DNA from: Megaleporinus macrocephalus
Lineage: Eukaryota > Chordata > Actinopteri > Characiformes > Anostomidae
Reading direction: 5' to 3'
DNA: 64,000 nt
Assembly (NCBI GenBank): GCA_021613375.1
Contig: CM038721.1
Coordinates: 6,123,486-6,187,485, forward strand
The position numbers were made by a program, and so were the translations under genes. The notes beneath the pieces were generated by a model. The model had not been told where the DNA came from. It saw nothing but the letters and a program-made list of their open reading frames with translations, and ran no database searches. Position 1 is the stretch's first letter. Every line of letters starts with the position of its first letter. This document shows positions 11,152-22,200 of the stretch, in pieces.

Positions 11152-11432
11152 AAAAATGGCTACTGCGTTGGAACTTGATCTTGGGTTGACCAAAAACTGA
11201 CCTCATGGGTCTTTTTTCAACACGTCCTGAGAAAACTGAGGAAGCCAGAAAACCTCAGGCATCTAAACCAACAACAGCTCGAGAGAAAAAGAGAGAGAGA
11301 GAGAAAGTTTAGTGCTACAACACAGAGACAACATTCATTCAATACTATTGAGCCTGGCCACTTCCGAAACAGGGCTAACAGGCTACTACTTCTATGTTAG
11401 CTCACGCTAGCTACACCTCACAGAAATGGGGG
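11152..11432 (+). repeat. Mosaic duplication of two upstream blocks
   Basis: The first part (11152-11350) matches 8518-8815, lacking about 80 bases, and the second part (11350-11432) matches 10794-10873. In the source region these two blocks are 2 kb apart. The join lies just after CAATACTATTGAG. It indicates a duplication followed by internal deletion, or template switching. Noncoding. Confidence 0.7.
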
Positions 11433-12289
11433 GGCAAGATGACCATTCTGTTTCAGACTAGGTTGATTCTCGGGTAGGTCAGTGTCATTTGACATGTATG
11501 GCTGTACAAGTCCACTAAAGCTGCTAGATGTTCTGTTATGTGATATTTGACGTGCCTTTCTCGTGATTGGACGTGGTTTCAGCACTTTCAGAGCAGAAGA
11601 TGTTTCTTTTTTCCTTAATTTAAAACCTAATTGGTGGTTAAGAACACATATTTTGAGAGGAGACAAATGTATTTATAACTGCTTTGAGTCATTTAGTCAT
11701 TTATTAATATTTATTTTTCATTTTTTCATATTTTTAATTCTGAAAGCTCCCCACTTTCTATACATCTGGCCTTGGCACACCAAAACCATTGGCCCTCCAA
11801 GGCTAAATGTTTAGCCCATTAGTAGTTCTGTAAAGAACTTTGAGTGGGTGGGTCTTTCAACCCTTGCTTGGGAGAGAATCACTGTAATGCACAGCCTCTT
11901 GCGGCTTAAAGGCCACTCATAGAACCGTGAGCAGCCTTTGAGTGGGTGTGTCTTCAAAGGAGATAATAGTTTGTAAATGAGATGAGCCTTTATGATGGTT
12001 AGTTAATCTATTGATTGGGTCTACACCAATTAGGGATGCTCCCCAGGACCATGCTTCCAAGTTAAGAACCATTTATGTGCTATTATATATCAGTATGTAA
12101 ATGGAAAATGTAAATTTTCTATGCGTCTGATTTCATATCAAGAAGACCAACAACTCTATGAACTCTACTCAAGCTCTGTGGTAAAACTCAAACAAAGGCT
12201 GAAAGCATTATCTCTGCAAACTCCATAATTGTTTTAATCTCTAGCCGTGTCCAACGTGTGGTTGAAATCGTAGCCCTGCTTTCAAACAT
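11433..12289. other. Stretch without a supported gene
   Basis: AT-rich around 11690-11750; contains TTTGAGTGGGTG twice (about 11839 and 11937) in a short degenerate duplication. Nothing else seen. Confidence 0.3.
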
Positions 12290-12560
12290 CAAAAAAAAGA
12301 GATCTGAAGAAATTTGCGAGCGATTTGCTCATCATTATCCGCCCCACTTTGCGCCGAATGGATCGTTCTCTTTGTCTTACAAAATGAATTTTGCGTGGCT
12401 CTGATGGCGAGGCATAATAATGAAGACAAATGTTCATTTTCCCTCTCCCTCTGTTTAATGAGACATCCAGCTCAGCACCAAAAATCTTCGTTTTCATATG
12501 CTGCTCAACTTCTACAGCCGTCATGCAGAGGCCTCATAAAACCTGAACCATAGCCTGTTG
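12290..12560. promoter_or_regulatory. Candidate conserved noncoding element
   Basis: A compact block without simple repeats, with homeobox-like and AT-hook-like stretches (GTTTAATGAG, CATAATAATG) among CpG-containing words (GCGAGCGATTTGC). Overlapping short frames occur on both strands without splice signals. Called only from composition. Confidence 0.25.
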
Positions 12561-12989
12561 TTCTTTTCCTGTCCACATCTTAAAAGCCCTGTTTTATAAT
12601 TATTATTATGAAGCAGTTTATTCGAACCATGCAATGCAATGGGTTGAAAAGGGCTCAACCCATGTAATTGAATAGAAACAGCTGCTATATGACAACAGTG
12701 GTGGCTTTAATCTACGGCTGGCTTTACACTGTACATTTTACAGACTTAATTTTATTAAAACCAACAAGCTAAAGCATCCTGCACATTTCTTGAAGCTCAG
12801 CTGCAACTGTTGCAGTATTGAGCTAGCTGCAATATAAGCTTTCATAGTTCTATAGTGTGAAAAAGCAATGGGGCCCTTGAGCTTCAGCACCAACATCTCC
12901 AATTCAGTGGATCCTAACTGGAGTTTACTGATGTTCTGCCACATCAGCAAACTTTTGAGAACTGCTTGAAAGTACCTCCAAAATGGCAC

Positions 12990-13130
12990 CTGTACAGGAG
13001 AGACACAAAAGAGTCTTTACTTTCAATGCAAGTCAATGGAACCGAAATTATTTTCAAACTAATGAGTTTTGGAGCATTTTCATTGGTGCATTCATCATAA
13101 AATTTTCACGCAAAATCACGCGGAACAGCT
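12990..13130 (+). repeat. Dispersed repeat family D, copy
   Basis: GAGTCTTTACTTTCAATGCA, then TTTTGGAGCATTTTCATTGG and a CATCATAAAATTTTCA block, matching 55672-55760 and related to pieces at 22360-22430, 33085-33180 and 63505-63560. Probably a short non-autonomous element. Confidence 0.55.
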
Positions 13131-13209
13131 GTCATGTTTGGACAGTGACGTCATGAAAGACCCTGCCACACCATTTCAATGCGGTTCTCCTTGACTTGAT
13201 CACTTAAAA

Positions 13210-13720
13210 CCCATAACATAGACTTATCACACCTAGACTCATGGACCAACATGTTCCTGCAAGGTTTTCTGAAACGCAGCAGGATTCATGGTTCCAACAA
13301 CTAAGACGAGTCACAGAGGCCCTACATAAGCAAAGCATCTAAACACAATCCCACTACCACCACCATGCTTCACTGCTGGCTTCACATTCTTATTCTGGAT
13401 AAGGTATAGGATATCGTTCCAAAAGGCTTGGCGGGTCAAGGTGTCGCATCATAAATGTGAGGCGAGTCTTTATGTTTCACATGGTTGGCAGTGTTTTTTT
13501 GCCCAGTCTTAGTCTAAGGATTGAACGTCGGTCTTATCAAAGGCAGGCGAGGCCTGTAGTTCCTCAGATGTTCGTTTGGGATCTTTTATGATCTCCTACA
13601 CTTTACATTTCTGGAAGGAACCAATTGAAGTGATGTTTAGATAAAACAGGTCTAAGCCTAGTTGAATTGATCCCAATTATCAACTAAATGGGTTTTATTA
13701 CAGAGATATGAATAAACATA
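13210..13720 (-). mobile_element. Tc1/mariner-like remnant (transposase on minus strand)
   Basis: The plus strand carries words familiar from fish Tc1-like elements in reverse: CAACATGTTCCTGCAAGG, CACTACCACCACCATGCTTC, TTTTTTGCCCAGTCTTAG, GCGAGGCCTGTAGTTCCTCA and CAATTGAAGTGATGTTTAG. The order agrees with an intact element but large parts are missing and no frame stays open. Inactive. Family assignment is from memory of repeat consensus, not a search. Confidence 0.6.
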
Positions 13721-14591
13721 CGTGCTTACTATATGAGATGAGCATTCGTCCCAGTACTGTGAGGTAAGCCAATGGTTCTTATTGGGTCATGTGCTTAGTG
13801 AGGAGATCATAGGCTGCCACAAGCTGCAGGCCTTTAGTGAGAACCTGCAGTAATGTCTTCTGACCCTTAGCTCTGTTTATGGGCGCTGGACAAGCTTTTT
13901 CACAATGAAGTTGTTACAGCAGGCGATGACTTTTACCGCCACATGATCGGAGCCACATGTGCGTCTCGCTAGGCTGAGAGCAGACTCAGGCCAACCAGAC
14001 GCTCTTTTCCAGAAACCCACCCAGGCCTCGTTCCGGAAATTTACTCCGTCAAGGACATAAAACTAGGCCTGAAGTTATGTGGACATGTGAGTGTGTGGCT
14101 GTGTTTGTCTATGCAGTGAGAATGAGTTGACGCTAAGCGTGCTAAGCAAGCGTGCCGAAAATAATTTAATTCAGTGGATCCTTTAAGAAACTATGCAACG
14201 TTCTGTAAGCAGGCCTTAGTGCTCAGCAAGCCTTTGCTATTACCAATCACAGCTCAGATTGTTACTAAAGCTCTAATGTGAGTAATGTTTGTGTTGTTGT
14301 TTACCTGCCTCTCTGCAAACCCTGCTTCGGCTTGCTCGGGAGCAGACTGCGCCAGGCCTATTAAGGCTTATTTATAGACAGCCGTGTCCTGGGCCACTCC
14401 ACTGCATGTTTACTGGACACGTCTGCGTGTTTTGATTTTCCTCGTTTGTTTTGTTTTTTATCCGTTTGTTTTGTTTACGCCAGTAGTTTGGCCCTTTAAC
14501 TACTGGACCATGCATATCTCCCAAACAGCCACCGCCAGGCCACTTTGAGGCCCACCATACACACACACACATATGTACATTCAGTATGTAT
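13721..14591. other. Stretch without a supported gene
   Basis: Single-copy-looking. Contains a TTTTGTTTTTTATCCGTTTG run near 14448 and a short (CA)n at about 14560-14570. Nothing else seen. Confidence 0.3.
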
Positions 14592-15083
14592 ACACTAGCA
14601 GTCAGATGTTTGGGTACACCTAACTGAATCTATATTTTTAAAATCATAAAGATATTTTGATTCAAATGTGTTGAAAGATGGGTTTAAGTCTGCAACAAAG
14701 TTTTACATTAAAAAATAAATAAATGACTGTGCATATTATTTAAAACCATGTATAAGACACCCAAAACCTGTCTATCAGAGCAAGATCTCAGCATGGACAC
14801 TATCTTCTTCAGTCCTGTTAGAGAAGCAGCTCATGTGGCTCCTTCTAATGAAGCTGCTGGTTAGAATGTTCAAATTATGTAAACCTGCATCAGAGCAAAT
14901 GAGCTCATTTCTAAAAGACCCTCTAAACATTTTTTAAACACAACCAAATGTTTCATTCTGCTCCAGGAATAATTGCATACCTCTTATTATATAGTTTTGA
15001 ACCCTTCACCATTATTCACTAATATTATTACCATTAAAATAGTACAAATAAGACAAACCTGGATAGGTGTACCCAAACCCAAA
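14592..15083. mobile_element. TIR element with TTTGGGTACACCT ends
   Basis: The left side reads GATGTTTGGGTACACCTAAC and the right side GGATAGGTGTACCCAAACCC, which are complementary over about 14 bases. About 0.5 kb, AT-rich, no transposase. Likely a Tc1-like MITE. Confidence 0.6.
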
Positions 15084-15840
15084 ATATTGCATTGGTTTAA
15101 TTTCCAGTTAAAACGATATTTAAAGGTGACTCAGAATACCTAGTATTTGAATTGTCCTCTGATGTTCTACATAGAAGGTATGTGACTATGCCCAACCAGA
15201 TGCTACATAATGAAAAAACCTCTGTGTAAATAAGCTCCACTCTCATACTATTTAGTTAACGACGCTAGTTACTTGGAGTTTCTAGTATCTAACGTTACCT
15301 GTACTTCTAGCTACTCACTTTCATCTGGACATCAAACACAAAGTAGATTAAAGGTGTCTCTGTGAAACTTTCAGTTTAAGATGATCTGCTTCAACCAGCA
15401 CACAGTGATCCACTCACACAGCATGGCTGCTTCTTACAGTCACTGTTGGAGCTTGTGGTGCTAATGAAGGTGGAGCTGCTCGTCTCTTCAGTCTCTTCAG
15501 TGTTGAACGCTGAGCTGAAGCTGCTCTGTGTTGTTCATTGTTTGATAAACTAAGGTTCACGGAGGTTCACGGTACCGAACTCTCCATTCAGCTATTACAA
15601 CGTAAAACTAAGTTTTCTATTCTGTGACGCCTTCAATTTTTGACCCTGTTCACCTTTATTACAGCTACCATTCTTTTCAGGAGACACATTTCCATAAGTC
15701 GTTGTAGTTGGTTTGGCTGGTTTTCTGCTTCTCAGCATCCAAATAACCCCAAACTAGGTTCAGTCATGTGTTTGGTTTGGACTCTGGGGTGGTCAATCCT
15801 TGGTCCTGAGAATAACAGCAGCTTCTTGGTTTGATCTTGG
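15084..15840. other. Stretch without a supported gene
   Basis: Mostly single-copy. Contains a small duplication of CTCTTCAGT near 15484-15500. Short open frames have no recognisable product. Confidence 0.3.
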
Positions 15841-16350
15841 TTTTGTCTGTATCTCCTTCTTGAACAGCTACAGGTAATGACAGTCCTCCCATCTGTTGAA
15901 CGCTGTTGGAGGACTGACCATCAGGGCCTTCTCCTCACTATCACCAGCCTGCTCTCCTGTCCATCTGTGTCAGCTGCTACACCCTCTGTTACATCACTGT
16001 GCACCATCCACATGCACCAGCACTGAGATAGGATGGGACTGTTTCAGCTCACGCCCACTTTACATAAAGACTCAGTCAGAGACTGCCTCAGTCAGAGACT
16101 GCCTCTATCTGTGCAGCTTCTAAAGCTTTGCTATCCAGATTTCAAACAGAGACTCTTTTCTTTGGTGTTTAGTTTATTAAACTGTAAATACTGTTTGACC
16201 AGAGGAGGATGGGTCTCCCCTTGTTGAGTTTGGTTCCTCTCAAAGTTTCTTCCTCCAGTCTGAGGGAGTTGTTCTTGCCACTGTTGCCTCTGGCTTGCTC
16301 ACAGGGTGATATATATGTTGTAACTGTCTGTTTTCAAAACACTGTTGTAA
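15841..16350 (+). repeat. Probable dispersed fish repeat
   Basis: The CCAGAGGAGGATGGGTCTCC block, GGTTCCTCTCAAAGTTTCTT and CTTGCCACTGTTGCC follow the order seen in an abundant fish repeat. It also contains a short tandem of CTCAGTCAGAGACTGC near 16070-16105. No intact coding region. Confidence 0.45.
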
Positions 16351-16587
16351 AAAAAATAAACTTGACTACACATCCTTTCAGACCCATAGCACTGAGGTGT
16401 CTCCTCATGATGGAAGGCTGGACAGAAACACTTCTGGATGTTTTCAGATCTGAAGCTAGAGAGAAGCTTGGTGTGGTCCTCTCTCTCAAACATAAAGGCC
16501 TTAAGTTCTGGACTATGCTTTGTATGGTCGTACTATGTCCTCTATAGTCCAGTTTACTTTCCTTTGACGTTCTCCTTTCTCGCGCAG

Positions 16588-16688
16588 GTGAAGACCCCCT
16601 GAGGAATGGCTTAAATGACCATTTTGACTACACAATAAATAAGCAAAGGGTGGTCTCTCCATCTTATGCACAGGCCTATATAAAATAA
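16588..16688 (+). CDS. Candidate terminal coding exon, protein unrecognised
   Basis: A strong acceptor (pyrimidine-rich CTTTGACGTTCTCCTTTCTC then GCGCAG) precedes 16588. In the phase compatible with the candidate exon at 9831-9926 the frame starts with GT completing a Gly codon and reads EDPLRNGLNDHFDYTINKQR, then VVSPSYAQAYIK, then TAA at 16686-16688. The other two frames stop at once. No donor of quality is seen inside, so it would be a last exon. No polyadenylation site can be assigned with confidence. The protein is not one I recognise, and a short frame like this can occur by chance. Confidence 0.33.
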
Positions 16689-17600
16689 TCACACACTGCA
16701 GCTCCAGCTTTACACTTGTGTGAACGTAAATATCCGAACTGTCGACCGTGATTAGTATGAGGTGGAGTGGGAGATTCCAGCACACGGCCATTCGCTTTAA
16801 CGGCCGGGATCAAAGAAGCCGGAGAATCTGGAAGGTCGAACGAGGTTACGAGTCACCGAGCGGTTCAGCTCCTACATCCTCATTAACCACAGAGCCGCCT
16901 GGCCCTCCACAGCTGAGGTCAAAAGGTCACGGTCACCTAGACTGACTACAACACCTTAAACAGACTATAAACCCTGGATCTGTGCAGGTGACCACACATT
17001 CTCCAGCTGTTCTTTAATCCATTATTATAATTATCATGCAATCAAACATTTAATAGCATGTGCGGTGGCCATGCGATTCATTAACCCTTACATTAGAAGT
17101 ATGTTCTTTCAACAAGGTTGAAGACTGACATTGAGAAGTACATCAATTATACATAAACATACACTAAACTCCATTAGATCCAACGAGCTGTGGGCCAGAA
17201 ATAAATATATAAGGGGGCACTGCAAGACGTGTACACAATAGGGCACCAGAGGTGGGTTAATAACAAAGGCCGGCGTGATTTAAGGTGGAATGTGTTAGAT
17301 CTGATTTTATTAGCACAAAAAGTCCAGCACTCTCGCAAACGTCCTGGAGAATAAACAGCGGCCCTAATAGGGTTCATATGAGGAAGGAGGAGCTCGGCGC
17401 GCTAGTTCATAAAAACCGGCGAGTGACCCCCAGCCTTACAGCCACGAGGAGGTGCGAGCCCGGCAACAGATCAAAGCCAGCGTACGGCCAGGTCACCGCC
17501 AGCTTACATCTCAGGTGACACACTTAAAAGACTCTGAGTAAATGATGTGCTCCGGAAAGGGGGAGAGTGTCTGCAGACGGAGTGAGTTTTGATAAAAGGA
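16689..17600. other. Single-copy block, possible UTR or conserved noncoding DNA
   Basis: Moderate GC with CpG-containing words (GCTCGGCGCGCTAG near 17391) and no simple repeats. If the exon at 16588 is real, part of this could be 3' UTR. Small frames on both strands are not supported. Confidence 0.3.
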
Positions 17601-17715
17601 GGCAATGTGTAAGCTCTCTGACTCACACACCTACACACACAGGCTTGTTTTTATATCCTGTCAGGACACAGGACATGGGGTAAGTGGGGTGAACGGAGTC
17701 TTTTGGGCTTCAGTG

Positions 17716-17737
17716 CAATTTAAGTTAAATAGACCCT

Positions 17738-17822
<85 letters not shown>

Positions 17823-17834
17823 ATAGTAATAGTA

Positions 17835-17867
<33 letters not shown>

Positions 17868-18250
17868 TTAATAATGGATATTAATAATAAGGTAACATTA
17901 CAACAATTTAATCAACAAAATTACAAAAACACATAACAAGAAATCTACCTTGTTATCTATAAGAAATCTATCTATAAGAAATATAGTTAAATAGACCCTC
18001 AAATATATATATATATCCGCCCACTAACATCTAAGGGTAAATTAATTCAACTAGATAGGTCTTATAAATTACATGCCATATATAGCTATAAAGGTAATAA
18101 TAGTAGTAGTAGCAGGAGTAGTAGTAGTAATAATAATAATAATGTTAATAATGGATATTAATAATAAGGTACCATTACAACAATTTAATCAACAAAATTA
18201 CAAAAATACATAACAAGAAATCTACCTGAAATCTATCTATAAGAAAAAAC
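17716..18250 (+). repeat. Tandem duplication carrying (AT)n and (TAG/TAA)n
   Basis: Two units share TTAAATAGACCCTCAAATAT, a trinucleotide run, TGTTAATAATGGATATTAAT, TTACAACAATTTAATCAAC and TAACAAGAAATCTACCT. Unit 1 (17716-17960) has a long (AT)n tract at 17741-17819; unit 2 (17985-18235) has only a short one. The (AT)n length difference must postdate the duplication. Confidence 0.8.
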
Positions 18251-18364
18251 ATGTCCCCCAGTTATTGTATAGATTTATTTAACTCCATCACCTTTACTTA
18301 TTAAACAAAACAGGTATTGAGTAATATTTACAAAAATTACTCAGCTTCCTTGACGAGAGTTAAA

Positions 18365-18745
18365 CAAACACTTTGGCACATATAGTTTCAAGAGAAAGTA
18401 TGTGAACCTTTTAAAATGACCAGATTTTCTGCATTAATTGGTCATAAAATGTGATCTGATCTACATCTGAGTCCCAAGTATAGACAAACTCAATGTGCTT
18501 GAGCTAATACCACACACACAGTTATAATATTTCATGTATGTACTGGACACATCCATTAAACATTCACAGTGCTGGTGGAAAAAGTAAGTGAACCCTTGGT
18601 TTTAATATCTGGTTAAACCTCCTTTGGCAGCAATAACCTCCAACAAGTGTTTATGGTAGCTGCTGATCAGACCTGCTCAATGTTCAGGAGGAATTTTGGA
18701 CCTTACAGGACTGCTTCAGTTCAGCCATATTCTTAGGACCAGGTA
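18365..18745 (-). mobile_element. Tc1-like transposon remnant
   Basis: Contains AGAGAAAGTATGTGAACC, TTGGTCATAAAATGTGATCT, the GGTGGAAAAAGTAAGTGAAC block, CTCCTTTGGCAGCAATAACC and ATCAGACCTGCTCAATG, in the order of a common fish Tc1-like element, followed by loss of the rest. Transposase would lie on the minus strand, but no frame survives. Confidence 0.6.
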
Positions 18746-19780
18746 GTTTCAGGGGGTTCACATGAAGGGCGAACATTTGGTCTTGACGTTGGTGGGGACC
18801 TATGGATCGCCACCAAAGTGAACTTGTAGTAACTACGGAAACCCAAAAGGGGGGCATCGATGGTGGAAGTTAAAACTGAGAGAAAACTGATTTTTATGAA
18901 AACACATTTTCCTTGAATTTCATGATTATTATTATAAAGTTATTAATTAAATGTAAAGTATGTTTTTCCTTCTTCTGTAAAAAGGTTTTTAAACAACAAA
19001 TAAATAAATACCTACATAAGGCAGTAACGTGTACTTTAAAGTCTACCTCCAAGTCTGACCAACTAAATCTTTCTGTAGGCCCGGCAGGTCACAGGAGGTC
19101 AGCTCGAGCTGTGTTCCGATTTCCCTGCCTTTTCTCTCGCTCACTTGCACAGCTGCAGAACAGCCCGTACCTCTCCACTCTGAGACCTGGAAGCTTTAGA
19201 ATTTCCATCAACCTGAATGTTGCTTTGCTGAGGTCAAAGGCCATCGTCCATAGAGAGGCCAACCCACTCAATGAAACCCCAGCCAGGCAAGGCAGATGGA
19301 GCGTCTGGTATTGAAAGACCTGACCTGAGGCACCGTGTCCTGCAAATGTAGCCGTCTTCATTCATGGATGTTTCCATGAATGCTTAGACCTGGAAGGTGG
19401 AATCAAAGCCAGAGTGGAGAGGTTCTTAGGTGTTGCGTTTCCTCCTGGTACTCGACAAGAAAAGTGACTATAGATTAGCTTGACTAAGAAACTGTGAGGC
19501 AGTTCCACATGACTGATGCTGCTTCTCAAACGGTTTGAATTTGTTGGTACTGACCGGCTCAGGAGAACAAAAGTAATAAACAGAAAAAGATTCAATTCTT
19601 AAATTATTTTTTTAATGATTTGAATCATTTTTTAAAAGCTAAAGTAAGAGAATTCAAACAAGAAACAAGCAAATACTTCATCCTTGTCAACTCTGAGGTC
19701 TCTCCACCGTTGAAACTCTCCACTAACGTAATCAAGACCTTCACCCTTTCCTGATTTGGCTGTTTCTCTGCCATTTTACC
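18746..19780. other. Stretch without a supported gene
   Basis: A block at 19079-19330 is unusually free of stop codons in all three plus frames and is preceded by an acceptor-like TCTTTCTGTAG, but no donor or recognisable protein was found. The rest is AT-rich. Confidence 0.3.
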
Positions 19781-19960
19781 TTCTTGACAATGAGTTCAGC
19801 ACATAGCCCCTCCCATTCCCCTGTCCTGTGCACAAGCAAGACCTGATTGGCTGGAAGGCACTTTGTTTACGTCCCATTTGCGGATTCAGGGCTGTGTACC
19901 ACCAACAGACAGCTATATTTATTGTTTCCCAGTTTGTTCAATGGAAGCCAATCCAAGTAT
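19781..19960 (+). repeat. Repeat E, copy 1
   Basis: Matches 20922-21135: CAGCACATAGCCCCTCCCAT, TGATTGGCTGGAAGGCACTT, AGACAGCTATATTTATTG and GGAAGCCAATCCAA. In this copy the last block continues into GTATCACGG, not into LINE sequence. Confidence 0.75.
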
Positions 19961-20149
19961 CACGGTCCAGGTGATTGGGACGTTCCTACCAACGACCGGA
20001 CAGCGACAGCAGTGAAAGGATGACACATCAAACCTTAAAGAAGAAACGCAACATGAAACCTTCTCTCCTATTCTCTCGTGCACTCACACACACACATACA
20101 CACACACACCGCTAACTCACGGCTGCCCCATGACTTGCGCACGGACTCC

Positions 20150-20420
20150 TGCCCAACGCACTGTTAATTTTAGGCCGTGACGGTCACAGGAGAAAAGCTG
20201 AGCTGTCATGTGCATTTCTGGCACACGGCTGCTCTTCAGCCTGCTCCAGCTGCCAAACTATGTGTGTCAGTCAGAGGTTCAGAGTGGACATATCTGCCCC
20301 GAGGTTGGCGTTCCACATAAGCTCCAGCCCAATATAATTATCGCTAGCCTGTCAATAACAATCAAAGCAGCCATACCGCAAATATATGAACGCTGGAACT
20401 CGTTTCTTTTGGTATGGTAG
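20150..20420. promoter_or_regulatory. Candidate conserved noncoding element
   Basis: Repeat-free block between the two E copies, with TATAATTATCG and AACAATCAAAGCAGC words. Called from composition only. Confidence 0.2.
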
Positions 20421-20921
20421 CCAAAGCCAGGCGAGCTCTCCTATTTGCTAAGATAACTGAAGGTCCTACACATTAGATTAAAGGTGACAAACTTATGGAA
20501 AAAACAGACTTTTTCATTTCTTGTGGTCATGCATTTGGGTATCTGGAGCTCCCACCAATCCCAGAAACTGCTACCCCAAGCCCACCCACCACCATCATCG
20601 CTCACAGCTTCAAGAGCTAATCACTGGATCTCTTGTTGGCTACACCTGAGTGGATATGGCTTCTTTTTGATGGTGGCGTCCAACAACAGTTGGCAAACAC
20701 CTAAACGCTTGTGCTGACCACGAAGCTGAAGTCAGCATCTTATTCGCCAGCTTCTTGTTTGAATTTCGAAAACCTACCTTAAAGGGAACCCCGGCTGGTA
20801 ACACTTGTAAGTCTTAACATGGTGTAATGACTCTAACGACTCAGCAGATGTATTGATGCCTCAGGCAGCTGCTGTTGGCTGTTGCGTTTACGGTGGAATG
20901 GGAAAATTCAATCTCTTCTTC

Positions 20922-21135
20922 TTGACAATTCATGGAGTTCAGCACATAGCCCCTCCCATTCCCCTGAACTGTGCATTAATGTCCCCTGATTGGCTGGAAG
21001 GCACTTTGTTTAAGTCCCATTTGCAGATTCAGGGCTGTGTACACCACCAACAGACAGCTATATTTATTGTTTCCCAATATGTTCAACTCGGTTAATGCGT
21101 TGTAGTAATTGTGCTGATGGAAGCCAATCCAATCC
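20922..21135 (+). repeat. Repeat E, copy 2
   Basis: Same blocks as copy 1, but ends GGAAGCCAATCCAA and then directly abuts the LINE fragment starting TCCTGGGCCC. Contains an extra segment (CTCGGTTAATGCGTTG) that copy 1 lacks. Confidence 0.7.
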
Positions 21136-21900
21136 TGGGCCCAGTTTTATTTAATATTTTTATCAATGACCTCGCCGTCTCTACCTTAGACTCTAAATGA
21201 CACCTTTATGCAGATGATTTTATCTTATACTGCTCAGCAGATTCAGCTCACGCTGCACTAGATAAACTTCAACATTCTTTTAACACTTTACAGACTGCTC
21301 TATATAAACTTAAGTTGATTTAAATGCCAATAAAACCAAATTCATGCTGTTTTCCAGATTTTCAGATAGTGTTTTGGATTCCATAAATATTACTACCCTG
21401 ACAGGATCTAGTACCTCGGCATCTGGCTGAATGAAACTCTCCTTTAAATCCCATATAAGCAAACTCGCCATTAAGTGCAGACAGAAGCTCAGATTCCTTT
21501 ATCAGAGTAAATCCTGTCTACCCCTGTACGCTAAGAGAAGAATAGTGGAGGCAACCATACTTGCAGTCCTGGACTATGGTTACGTAATCTAAAATAAAGC
21601 GTCCGCCAGTGCCCTCAAACCACTAGATTCAATCTATCACTCTGCTCTAAGGTTTATAACTGGTGACCCTTACAGTACTCACCACTGCAGACTCTATGAT
21701 AGAGCTGGTTGGTCCTCACTAGCTGCATCAAGAGAATCACAATGGCTTATTTTTATCTATAAATCACTGTCTGGCCATTTGCCAGCTTACATTTCTTCCT
21801 TGATTTTAATAAATAACAATAATTATCAGACTCGCTCTAGTGTCTGGATCACCTGTCAGGTACCGAGAGTTTTTAGTGAACTGGGAAAATCTGCTTTCAG
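21136..21900 (+). pseudogene. Non-LTR retrotransposon reverse transcriptase fragment
   Basis: One frame gives ILGPVLFNIFINDL and, after a stop, HLYADDFILYCSADS, which are the conserved RT blocks including the YADD catalytic pair. Later, in shifted frames, SALRFITGDPYSTHHCRLYD, the SQWLIFIYKSLSGHLPAYIS block and QTRSSVWITCQVPRVFSELG follow the usual C-terminal order of fish LINE polymerases. It lacks the endonuclease and the N-terminal RT, so it is 5'-truncated. Several stops and frameshifts make it inactive. Confidence 0.85.
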
Positions 21901-22200
21901 CAGATTTATTTTTATTAGATTTATCAGAGTTTATTTTTCTATTGAGATTTTAATTTTGATCTTATTTGTTTATTTTTATGTATTTTATGTTTATTTTATA
22001 TTCTATAATTTTATTGTTTTTATTGTGAAAAAATAAAATTATTATTTGTTATTAGTATTTTAATTTTTTTTAAGGTATTTTATTTTATATTCTTTTATTT
22101 ACATTTATTTGTTATGTATCTATATTAAATGTTTATTTAAAATTTGTATTTTATTTATTATTTTTTAGTTCGTTTTGCTTTCAATCAAGTAGCTTGAGGT
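21901..22200. other. Very AT-rich segment 3' of the LINE
   Basis: Runs of TTTATTTT and related words; probably decayed A/T tail and low-complexity DNA. No gene. Confidence 0.5.

Noticed and set aside
19079..19314. Region open in all three plus frames after TCTTTCTGTAG
   Set aside because: No donor and no recognisable protein in any frame, and the minus strand is open too; likely GC composition.
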